Assembly: GCA_001247695.2 (NCBI GenBank)
Contig: LGRX02026005.1
Coordinates: 20,257-84,256, forward strand
Source of the DNA: Cymbomonas tetramitiformis
Taxonomy: Eukaryota > Chlorophyta > Pyramimonadophyceae > Pyramimonadales > Pyramimonadaceae
Length of the DNA stretch: 64,000 nucleotides
Direction of reading: 5' to 3'
Part shown: one piece after another, positions 54,931 through 64,000 of the stretch
Numbering within the stretch: position 1 is the first letter of the stretch
Layout of the letters: every line of letters starts with the position of its first letter
The notes under the pieces: generated by a model
What the model was told of the DNA's origin: nothing
Database searches by the model: none
Seen by the model: only the letters and a program-made list of their open reading frames with translations
Program-made: the position numbers and the translations under genes

Positions 54931-55447
54931 ACTTGATCTGACTCCCGTTAGTTGTACCAGTACTCGTACAGTACTAGGTGACAGATACCTAGGTCACAGA
55001 CCGCTTTATATTGGTTATCTCTTATAATCAGTTTACACTTGTACGAAACTATTCAGTGACACCCGATATATTGGCGTTACAATATATCTCACAGGTTATG
55101 GGGTATCACCCCGCTTTTATCACTGCTGACTTTGCCATGATTGGCTAAGCTTTTCCGCTTGGCGGGGCGTTGGGGCCTCGCGAGGTGTTGAATTGGCAAT
55201 TCTAGAGCGTGCGGCTTGCGCAACGTTGCGGTGAGATCTTCGGTTGGGACTTTCGGCTTATCCCTCGGATGTCTGCGTTGGAATTTGTTTCAACCTTGTC
55301 GACATCTCCTTGGCCGCCGCATCTTCGACTTCGTTGGTTTCGTTCGACCCCTTTTGGCCTCCCACTCCGTAACTGCATTGCCGGCACTCGCCACCCCACA
55401 ATTTGTACTTCGCCTTTTCCCCAACGCCCCTCCTATGGGATTTAATT
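54931..55447. other. Leader of the gag-like gene; no separate gene
   Basis: No supported ORF is seen. The sequence becomes GC-richer from about 55130 and leads into the gag-like gene, so it may be the 5' leader of that retroelement. Confidence 0.3.
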
Positions 55448-56866
55448 ATGATGTCGTCGTCTTCAATTGGAACCCCGGCCGTGGGCGTTAGGATGCGCCT
55501 AGACTCTGTTTTCGCTAGAAACGTGGGTGCTCGCTATAGGAGCACTCCGCAGTCGGCGCATGTTGCCCTTGCTGCTGCTGACAAAACCCGTGGCAACGCC
55601 GTTTTGCAATCGTCTTGGGACATTGATGTTGTCAAGCGTGTTGCTAAGGACACCTTAGGTACCAAGGCGTCCTCATTGTCCGGAAGTGAGCCACATCGAC
55701 AACTTCTTTGGGACTCCTTGGTGACTGCATTGGAGGCTTCTTTCGTCAACAAGGACTCCGCCAACGAGGACATTTTTTACCTCGTGGACGTCGACAAGGA
55801 GGTTCACCCAATTTTCAACGACATCTTACTTCGTGCGTTGGTTTCGTTGACGACTCCCCACTCTCCAGCTCGAAGGTGGGTTGACGCTTCGGCTAGAATT
55901 TCTCCGCGCGACGGTAAGCGTGCGCTCCTGGAGATCACCAAGCGGCTTCTGCCGCCTGGGCATCGGCCGCTCCGACATCACGAGGAGCTTTTGAGCATTT
56001 CTTTTGGGTCCTCTGACGATCCAGAGCCCTTGGTAGCTCAATTTGACGAGTGCCTCGGGCGTTGCGGCCTACGGGTGGTTACGTGGACGACAAGGCCGCC
56101 AAGCAGCGTACGGCGGCAACGGATCGAGTTTTACCGTGAAGTGATTATCCCCTTCGGCTTGACGAGTTGGCGGTGGGGATCGGGAGATCTACACGCATTC
56201 TCGGTTTGGTGGTGTGCGAGCCCTAATGGTCCTCCCACCCGCCCCAAGGCTTCACCGTCGCCCACGCATCTTGCAGCGGCTTACGCAGGTGGGAACCAAC
56301 CTGGCGTGAAGGACTTCCTCGAGGAGTTTGCCCGCATCGTGGGTGAGGCTTCTTCCTTACGTGCCTCGCTTCGCCGTGAGGAGAGTGGTAGTGAGCGTGA
56401 CACACCGCCGCCACGGGATGAATTTCCCCGTCGGCATGGCGCCGGTGGTGTCAGGTTTCCGCCGTCCAAGTGGCGCGATGATCGCAACCGTCGACCCGAC
56501 GGTAAATTCCATGGGCGTGACCGTCGAGTAGGATTTAAACATCGTTTTGCGGCCTCCCCGCTCCCGAAGGGGGGAAATTGGTCCCAATCGCGTTCTACGC
56601 ATGCGGCTAGGTGCATTACCTGCATTTCTTTCCACTCTGCATCTTCGGCCTTCGTATAGGAGTGCCCTCTCTGCCCAGGACACTTTCATGACACGGAAAG
56701 TTGCCCGGCGGTGTGTGATTCGTGTGATGAGGGACTAAGTGATGCCGCCATGGACATGGACATCGTCGTTTCGGCCTTTCAAACCGCCTTCGGCGACGAG
56801 AACGACGAGGAGTTTGCTCAGTTGTGCCACCAGCACGACCAGCCACTGGTACTATCAGGGTTATGA
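55448..56866 (+). pseudogene. gag: Gag-like gene with in-frame amber codon before the zinc knuckle
   Basis: The first good ATG is at 55448 (MMSSSSIG). The frame runs about 400 codons to a TAG at 56657-56659. It then stays open in the same frame for about 65 more codons, coding a C-x2-C-x4-H-x4-C knuckle (CPLCPGHFHDTESC) and an acidic tail, until it runs into family R copy 4 near 56853. The central part (DGKRALLEITKRLLP) resembles the gag-like protein at 403-2571. The part after about residue 290 is Arg/Ser/Pro-rich and basic. It is a retroelement Gag fragment truncated by the repeat. Whether TAG is read through or is a mutation cannot be told. Confidence 0.6.
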
Positions 56867-58200
56867 CCGATGACATATGTGTCATACATGTCATACGTGT
56901 CATACGTGTCATATATGTCATACCATGTCATGTCATGTCATGTCATGTCATGTCGTGTCATGTCATATATTATAATGACATACAGTCGTTAGTACGGTCG
57001 ACTATGACATGTACAGTCATACCATCTGTCATCCACTCACCTTGAGTGACACCTGTCATCGAGAGGCCAGGTATTGGCATCGAGATGGCAAAGCAAGATT
57101 AGTCTTGAAGAACCGAAGTGTTCTGAGAAGACTCATCTTCGCTTCAAGCATGAATTGAACAGCATGCGGGTATCACATGGCTTATTCGATCAGCCGATAC
57201 TGTTGTTCACCCAATGCCCTCGGGTTCACAACCCAATTGTGGTAGCGCCTGAGAGGCGCGGGGGCATTGGCGTAAATGAGGTAGCATTGAGCTACAGCAG
57301 CACTTCTGGAGAAGAGTCTGCACTCATACCCACACATACGCTGCGCGAGCTGTTAACGTTCAATAATAGCCGCGCCATATATCATATATCATATCGCTTG
57401 CATAGCGATCCTTAAGAGTGGTATTCTAATCGTCCACGCGACGAACGAGGACCTAAGTGTGCAGTGCAGCAAATAGAGATATATTGTATTTTTTGTGTGC
57501 AACAGGTTCGCGGATCGCGTATACATACAGGCGCCCGCAGTCGCACAAATAAGACATATATCGCATAACTACACTCGCTGCATAATCAACAGCGGAAGGA
57601 GTGCGCGAGAAATCATCGTTGTTCGCATAATCACCGTCAGAGTATAACAGCGCGACAAGGTGTGCATACAGCATACAGATCGCACGTATACGCTGCTATC
57701 ATTCGCAAAATTGTACGATATGCGACATACTAACGCGCGGATGAACAAATCGTCAACAGTGTATGTTCCGTACTCGAAATGGCATTCGTATCATATGCCA
57801 TACATACCTGCGACAGAGATATGTTCACCATTCGCAGCGCACACATCAGCGATTTTGATAAATCGCTACTCGCACTAATTTTCAGTGCAGTGTACGCATC
57901 AAAATCTCGTCATTTCAAATGGTTGCAAAAATCACTCGTCTACGCGCGCATGATGATTTTGCTTGACAGGATATACATACGCCTGCTAGATTCATCATGA
58001 TCAGATGATGCGCGATGATGGTATATATATATGCAGCATGCTACTTAATATCTGTGATGCTTGCACATAAGAGATGATGTTTATCCATTCACTGTCAGAT
58101 TTACATACAAGTTTGCAATCATATGTGTGTGCACCATATGCTGTGTGTGTAACCACACACACACACACACACACACACACAATAAGATGACATCAGATAA
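56853..58200. repeat. Interspersed repeat family R, copy 4
   Basis: In inverted orientation to copy 2, starting CAGGGTTATGACCGATGACA. It interrupts the gag-like gene. It includes a (TGTCA)n tract and extends at least to the AAATCTGACAGTGAAT match near 58100. (CA)n tracts lie at 58152-58180 and 58258-58272. The far border is uncertain. Confidence 0.7.
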
Positions 58201-58545
58201 ATATGGACGCTGTGCAATCACATGTGTGTGTACTATATGTTGTGTATGTAGCCATATCACACACACACACACAACACACTATTCGATGAAAATGACATTA
58301 TCATATGTCATTTTTGGATTTATATATATTTCATAAAAATCAGGGTTTAGTGATATTTATGCGCGAAATAGGGATACATAAAGGCAACACGGTAGAAAAG
58401 TGCAGTATGCGTACAATGAAAACACCGAAATATGCATACATGTATCATTCTTTATTCAAATGTTTACGAGTAGAGTACTTTTCACCCTATACCGTCGAGG
58501 CATGACTGATACTATCAGTCAGGGCGGTCGACAAATCCTACTATT

Positions 58546-61500
58546 TTATTCATCATTCTCATCTGACCCATCTTCTTCTAACTCTTCTTCCTCAGATTCG
58601 GCAGTGGCTGCTTCCTTCCCCTTCGCCGTCGGTTCGCACTTCGATTTGGGCTTCAACTCGGCATGCTGATCGGGCTCGGCGTCGAAATTGATCAGCCGTT
58701 GCTGCGCAGAGCTGACCATGAACTGGTCGTGGTCGAAGCCGATCGCGTTCATACCACACCTCATGGCGGCCATGGACGTCGAGCCGACGCCGCAGCAAGC
58801 GTCGAGAATCCAGTTGAGTGGATGGCCGTTCTCATCCTTCTTGCCCGGATTGTCACCGAGCATGTGGCACTGGATCAGCTCCATCAACAGAGCTTGGGGT
58901 TCCTGATGGTTATTCACGACTTTGCTGTCGCGTTTGAACATCTGGTGCACAACCGGGCGGGAAGCCGCGCAAAAGTGACGCGCGGCTCACACGTTCACCT
59001 TCTCCAAAATCAAAGTTGAACATCCACTCCGGCTTTTTAGAAGACTCCCCCTGGGCATCGCTCTTTACATGGTACCCCAGGACGCCACATTCAACGTCAT
59101 TGTAGCGCACGGTCTTGTTGGGGTTCATGTTCACGTTCTGCTTGTGCCAGAAGAACCGCTCCGCGCGGCCGGAGCAGTAATTGTCAATCACCTCCAGGAA
59201 ATCGTTTTGTTGGACGAAACCGCAAAAGATAGCGACTGTCCATGCCGGGGCGGTGGTCTTGGCGTTGAAAGACTCCAGGAACGGTTGCACCTCCTCCTTG
59301 GTCATCGCGTCGGGAGTCTTCTCCTTGTCAAGGGCGTAATTGCAGTCGATGATCGTCCCCGTGAAGGGCAGCCTCGGGACGTCCTTCATATCGTTCATGC
59401 TGCCCTTGACGATCTTCCAACGAGGGAACATCGGCACGTTCGTCTCATGTGTGGGCTCGTCGTCCTCAAGGCCTGCCTCTCCTGGAACCTTAAGCTCCGG
59501 CCCCTCGGTCCGCGCCTCCCGATAGAGTTTGATGTCGACTTTCACCTCGACCTGTTGCAAGCCTTGGATGTGCGCCGCGCGTGGCGCCTGCGCTTCTTTG
59601 AGATTCGCCCGCGCGTTCTCGACGTAATTCAAGATCGCGTGCGGAACTTCCCCAGATCCCCCCCGGCGCGCTCCCCCCTGAGTTGAAGGTAAGCAGCCGA
59701 TCAACGACTTGATTTTCTCTTGGGCGCTCCAGTAGGGGGTGAACTCGGCCTTGAATTCGTCCCAGGTTTGCAATCCCGCCGCGGACACCAAGTGCTTCTG
59801 CACCATGCGTTCCTTCTTGAACTGGCTTATCATCAGGCCCCCCTCTTTTACTGACAACTCCTTGTTGATAATCTGGCGCATATACGTGTCCACCTTGTCG
59901 AACTCCGCCTCCCCCGCCAAGCCGCCCAAGTTAATCCAGAACGTCATACCCATGGATTTGGCATTGTGGAGAAACTGAGCTTCTTCCACCAAAATGCCTG
60001 CCCCTTTAGACGAGCCCGCTCCGTGGTCCCCGCCTCCTCGTTGCACCTCGTCTTCCATCTGCAAGTAAAAAAAACATTTTTAGCATGTCTTAAAATATAG
60101 AAAAGGATGCTTTGGGGGGGTAAACACTGTTTGAAGCAAAAGTAAAAAGTAATTTACCTGTCGGTTGGAGGTGCCTTTTTTGCCAGCTTTCTTGGCGGGT
60201 CCCTTAGCGGGCGAAGATGAGGCCTTGCGTTTTTTGGTCTTCGAAGCCAAAGGGTTTTTCATGCCCTTCAGGTCAAACCTTCTGTAAGCCTCCATGATGC
60301 TAACGCAGAGGTCCCACGTCTGCGGCCGGAAATTGGCAATTGTCCAGTGCATGAAGTAGTGGTTGATTTGCGTGCCGCCGAACACATAATGCTTGGACAT
60401 CGCTACTTCCTTCACATGCGTCTCCATCGACTGGTTCAAGTGAGACATTACGGGGTACCAACTTGTGACCCGATCGAGGTGAGCGTTGATGTCATCGTCC
60501 AGCGTCTTCACCGTCACCTCTACCTCAGGGAGGGTCTCAGGGTCTCCCTCGCGCTCAGACGTCTCCACATCCTCGAGGTACTGGAATCCCTTGGGATATT
60601 TCTCGGGATCCGGGACTGAAAATCCATGCTGTGATTCGAACTCCGCCATTTTTTGCACCAGCCCTCCGACCTCGTAATACCCAGGTTGATAAGGGGTACC
60701 CCCTTCGGTGTCCTCGGGGACGCTGGCGACGAACTCGGAGGTCAACGCTTCTCGGTAAACCTTGTACACGACCCCATGCTTTTCGAAAAGGGTCGAACGA
60801 AGCCCTTGCATGAACTGAGTGTTGTCTTTGCCTTTCGTCTTCTGGTCGATCTGGTTCTGCATCTCGCCTAAGAACCGAATCATGTCAGGCGTGAGACCGA
60901 TGTAGATCTTGCTCTCGAAGAACGCGAAGGCTATCTCCAACGGGATTTCCTCGTGACACTCGTCGGTGGCTTGATAACAATGCTGGTGCCCAAAAACCTT
61001 GCCTCTGTATTCTCCCTTCAGAGCTTTTTTCAGGGAGAATTCGGCACGGGTTTTGACATCGTCGATCGCAACAAGACCCGCATTGAAAGGGGCCCACGGG
61101 TTCTCCTTCCTGCTGGACTTGATCTCGTTCACCCAGCCCCTCTCTTTGATCCCGGCAGGCCTCGTACCCCGTCGCGTGGTACAGGCATTCAATGGGGAGA
61201 CGAAACACACTCCCTTGCTCCGCCGCCTCGTCGAAATCCATCGGATTCGGCCACCGGTGCTCCATCTCGATTTGCCTGCACAGCTTTGCTTTCTCCTCAT
61301 AATCCATCTTTGCTGCATGCTCCACTGTCAGCTTAGCGTGCCACCCATGTGCAGCCACCTCGGCTGCCTTCCTTGCCTCAGATGGGGTGGCCACTTGAGA
61401 CATATCCACATTAGCGCCTGCTCCAGTAAACGCTCTGGAGCCACCAGGTCCTTGAAGGGCGCGTTCGGCAGCACGCTGCACATCCGTTCTCCTGGCAGCC

Positions 61501-62803
61501 TGGGACAAGACGAAACTGTTCATTAGCTAATGAACGCCTTCCGCCCCGGTCAGGGCTCAGGGCGCGCGGTTCGAGGCGGAAGGCGTTCATTAGCTAATGA
61601 ACGCCTTTCGCCCCGGTCAGGGCTCAGGGCGCGCGGTTCGAGGCGGAAGGCGTTCATTAGCTAATGAACGCCTTTCGCCCCGGTCCAGGCGCAGGGCGCG
61701 CGTTTCGAGGCCGAAAGCGTTCATTAGCTAATGAACGCTTTCCGCCCCGGTCCAGGCGCAGGGCGCGCGTTTCGGGGCCGAAAGCGTTCATTAGCTAATG
61801 AACACTTTCCGCCCCGGTCCAGGCGCAGGGCGCGCGTTTCGGGGCCGAAAGCGTTCATTAGCTAATGAACACTTTCCGCCCCGGTCCTGGCGCAGGGCGC
61901 GCGTTTCGGGGCCGAAAGCGTTCATTAGCTAATGAACGCTTTCCGCCCCGGTCAGGGCTCAGGGCGCGCGTTTCGAGGCCGAAAGCGTTCATTAGCTAAT
62001 GAACGCCTTCCGCCCCGGTCCAGGCGCAGGGCGCGCGTTTCGAGGCCGAAAGCGTTCATTAGCTAATGAACGCCTTCCGCCCCGGTCCAGGCGCAGGGCG
62101 CGCGTTTCGAGGCCGAAAGCGTTCATCAGCTAATGAACGCTTTCCGCCCCGGTCCAGGCCCAGTGCGCGCGTTTCCAGGCGAAAAGCGTTCATTAGCTAA
62201 TGAACGCCTTCCGCCCCGGTCCAGGCTCAGGGCGCGAAAGGGACGTACCGAAGCCTGTACAACAGGTATCTCGCCACCAAGTCCGAGGTCATCGATCACT
62301 GGCGCTGGCCTCCTGCTTTGCCAGAAAGGAGCTGTAATCGACGCTTTCCACGCCGTGTTTACATAGCTCGCTAGATAGAATTTTTTGCTTTTACCTTCTT
62401 CTCCTGCCCTACTTTTCAAACTTTGAAAAGCCGAAAGCCGATTCGTGTGCTTTGGAAGGCTCAAGGTTTCCTCAAAGTTTGCGCTGTCTAATTCGATTAC
62501 AGTAAGCTTTTTGTTTCTGAATGCGACGAAATACAGAATTGGAGTCTGGTTTTCAATGATACTGTACGCTACGCGTTTCTCAGGAAGGAGGCTACCCCCG
62601 ACTACAGTCGAAGAGGTAAACTGAGGAAAACTGTAAATCATTTCTTCATTCTTCTCGGCAGGGTCATCAGAGTGAATTACAATTTGCAATGTGTCTGCAG
62701 GATCGTCGGTTTCAAGCGTTCTTACAATGCTCCACTTGTTTCCAAGATAGAACTGGAAAATATGTTGAGCCCTCAATGCTTGGAATGTTTCTGCTGTCGC
62801 CAT
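58546..62803 (-). CDS. Four-exon gene with beta-class DNA methyltransferase-like domain
   Basis: Predicted exons are 62803-62363, 61499-60158, 60058-58991 and 58941-58546. The introns are 863, 99 and 49 nt, with GTAAAC..CCCAG, GTAAAT..TTGCAG and GTGAGC..ACCAG borders, all phase 0. The C-terminal domain has the beta-class order. A motif IV-like IIDCNYALD comes first, then FFWHKQNVN, and finally the AdoMet-binding loop LDACCGVGSTSMAA with GFDHD. Motif IV is normally DPPY; DCNY is a strong departure, so catalysis is uncertain. A one-base frame change near 61150 in exon 2 is an allele defect or sequence error. The N-terminal ~150 residues (exon 1) and the middle are not recognised. It ends in TAA. 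Confidence 0.65.
61518..62240. repeat. 67-bp minisatellite with 18-bp palindrome, intron 1 of the methyltransferase-like gene
   Basis: Eleven palindromes, GTTCATTAGCTAATGAAC or close variants, start at 61518 and every 67 bp after that without exception to 62188. The spacer is GC-rich (CCCCGGTC..AGGGCGCGCG). The bases either side of the palindrome are also complementary: GGCGGAAGGC before and GCCTTCCGCC after in the first units, CGAAAGC before and GCTTTCCG after in later ones. The dyad can therefore reach 38 bp. By the exon model it fills most of the 863-nt intron 1. The first array palindrome provides the ATG of an apparent ORF at 61523, which I take to be intronic. Confidence 0.9.
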
Positions 62804-63127
62804 ACCGAAATGAGAGAAATGGGCTGTAAACTGTGAAAGGGGTGTGTGTGAAAGAACTTTGAAAAAGTGATGTAATTTTAGCAGAATATTAAAAGTCATT
62901 TCTGGCGGCTGAAAATGACATGTCAAATACCGATGACAATTTTTGTCAAAAATGACATTTGCTGTCGCTTCCTGATTCGGTCTGTTCAGATCAAGGATAT
63001 GATTTTAAGATATCCTAGTGTCATTTGCGCTGAAATCGAGGATCGATCGATTCAGTAAGATAAAAATTCTCGGTTGACTCGCAAGTCCATATCATTTTCA
63101 GAACGTAAAAAACGGCTTCATAAGCTA
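62804..63127. promoter_or_regulatory. Putative shared divergent promoter region
   Basis: 324 bp separate the two head-to-head ATGs (62803 minus, 63128 plus). The region is AT-rich, with repeated TGACA/TGTCA motifs near 62919-62960 (ACATGTCA, TGACATTT). No TATA box is convincing. Confidence 0.4.
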
Positions 63128-63789
63128 ATGACGGCTAATTTTGACGAAAATATGTTTTATATTCCTTTCGATGAAGGTTGCGAGATTATCTGCAAACCGT
63201 GCCCGGGAATAGTTATTGAAGATTCTATGGAAATAGGGGCTGACTTTTTCAATCATGAGCCAATTCCAAGCACAGCCCCCAGCGCAAATACGCAATTGGT
63301 CCTTTGGAACGCGCCTTTGACGTGTAGATCGGAAGTTAGCTCTAATTCTTCACGCGTTTCCGGGTCACGCGCTTTGCGCGAAATTGACTTACAAGAGATA
63401 AAAAGCAGACTTGATACAGAATTTTCAGAGACAAGTTTGGACTTGAGGAATGAAGACCCTCTTGTTTGTTTAAATGGTGAAGTAAACAAGCAGATTGTCG
63501 TGCGCAAACCGTACGAATCCGACATACGCAAGAAACAATATACGGGCGTAATTAGTATTAAGCAGCGACGTTTGCAGGCTGACAGTATATCATTGGCAGA
63601 AACCATTAAGTGCAATTGCAAGTCGCACTGCTGTCTATCTTTCTCATCCGCAGATATTCAGTCTTTTCGCGAAATTATTTTCAGCATGTCGCAAAAAGAT
63701 AGGAAGGAATACTTCGTGAAGGACTTGCTAAAAACAGCTTTCGATCTGAGGACAAGTTCGACTTCAAATACTTTTTGGGCAAGAAGCAG
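63128..63789 (+). CDS. First exon of an unknown multi-exon gene
   Basis: The start is the ATG at 63128 (MTANFDEN); the open frame upstream to 63074 lacks an ATG. About 220 codons run to a strong splice donor, AGCAG|GTATGT, at 63789/63790. The frame closes 15 nt beyond. The C-terminal part has a Cys cluster (CNCKSHCC) followed by FSSADIQSFREIIFSMSQKDRKEYF. This resembles the zinc-binding start of some uncharacterised transposase-like proteins, but I do not assign a family. The codon use is AT-rich, unlike the GC-rich retroelement genes. The intron begins with the palindromic minisatellite. The remaining exons are outside the window. Confidence 0.55.
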
Positions 63790-63809
63790 GTATGTTTATT
63801 TTTGAACTC

Positions 63810-64000
63810 GTTCATTAGCTAATGAACGGCCTTTGGCCAAAGCGCGACTCACAATCAGACACTTTGGCTGCGGGAACCGTTCATTAGCTAATGAACGGCC
63901 TCTGGCCAAAGCGCGACTCACAATTAGACACTTTGGCTACGGGAACCGTTCATTAGCTAATGAACGGCCTCTGGCCAAAGCGCGACTCACACATAGACAC
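63810..64000. repeat. 69-bp minisatellite with the same 18-bp palindrome, intron 1 of the plus-strand gene
   Basis: Palindromes GTTCATTAGCTAATGAAC start at 63810, 63879 and 63948, a period of 69 bp, and the array continues past the window. The spacer (GGCCTTTGGCCAAAGCGCGAC and the bases after it) is unrelated to that of the 67-bp array. The flanking CC/GG extends the dyad to 22 bp. It starts 20 bp after the splice donor of exon 1. Confidence 0.88.

Noticed and set aside
61518..62240. CRISPR-like array
   Set aside because: Units are strictly periodic with repeated, not unique, spacers, in a eukaryotic intron; it is a minisatellite.

Overview
The window is nuclear DNA from a eukaryote. Its coding stretches are retrotransposon and transposase genes plus two multi-exon genes, all cut by or flanked with GT-AG introns, tandem repeats and short terminal-repeat elements. 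Nothing bacterial (operons of cellular genes, Shine-Dalgarno spacing) is seen. The mix of Ty1/copia, chromodomain Ty3/gypsy, a PAT/Ngaro-type tyrosine-recombinase retrotransposon with a methylase-like domain, a Crypton-like recombinase and a pogo-like transposase, with introns mostly 50-200 nt, fits an alga or a related protist. A red alga is my guess, at low confidence; no ribosomal, plastid or clear housekeeping gene is present to decide it.

Layout. 1-2571 (minus): a retroelement cut by the window edge, gag-like gene plus a short membrane-segment ORF. 3003-4190: a 367-bp dimeric satellite. 5072-23205: a nest of three layers. An old interspersed repeat (family R) was split by a nearly intact copia element (LTRs 5455-5786 and 22695-23026, TSD TAAAT). 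The copia 5' leader was in turn split by a PAT/Ngaro-like element (14188-22160) with the A1-ORFs-B1-A2-B2 split direct repeats of that class. 23218-24067: a non-autonomous piggyBac-type element. 25169-30430 (minus): a decayed chromovirus. 30547-31618: an unclassified non-autonomous element with terminal inverted repeats. 31619-35449: AT-rich DNA and a second R copy. 35546-38113 (minus): a pogo-like transposase gene, followed by a 162-bp TA-flanked MITE. 39316-44068 (minus): a multi-exon Crypton/KIAA1958-like recombinase gene, disrupted by a short LTR element (40495-42532). 44640-45760: a ~165-bp satellite. 45761-52430: mostly featureless. 52440-58200: a second short LTR element (52835-54685) nested in R copy 3, a gag-like gene (55448-56850) and R copy 4.

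The right end, 58546-64000, looks different. Two genes lie head to head. The minus-strand gene has four exons and ends in a beta-class DNA methyltransferase-like domain. The plus-strand gene is represented by its first exon only. Both have a minisatellite in their first intron built on the same 18-bp perfect palindrome, GTTCATTAGCTAATGAAC, with unrelated spacers (67-bp and 69-bp periods).

The observations I rate highest are: this shared intronic palindrome array; the identical zero-frame slippery heptamer G GGA AAC joining gag to pol in both the copia and the gypsy element; small Cys-rich ORFs coupled by TGATG upstream of gag in the PAT/Ngaro-like element, with gag and RT separated by one in-frame TGA; an intron-like 78-nt insertion in the gypsy integrase; and two short LTR elements sharing a 141-codon ORF.
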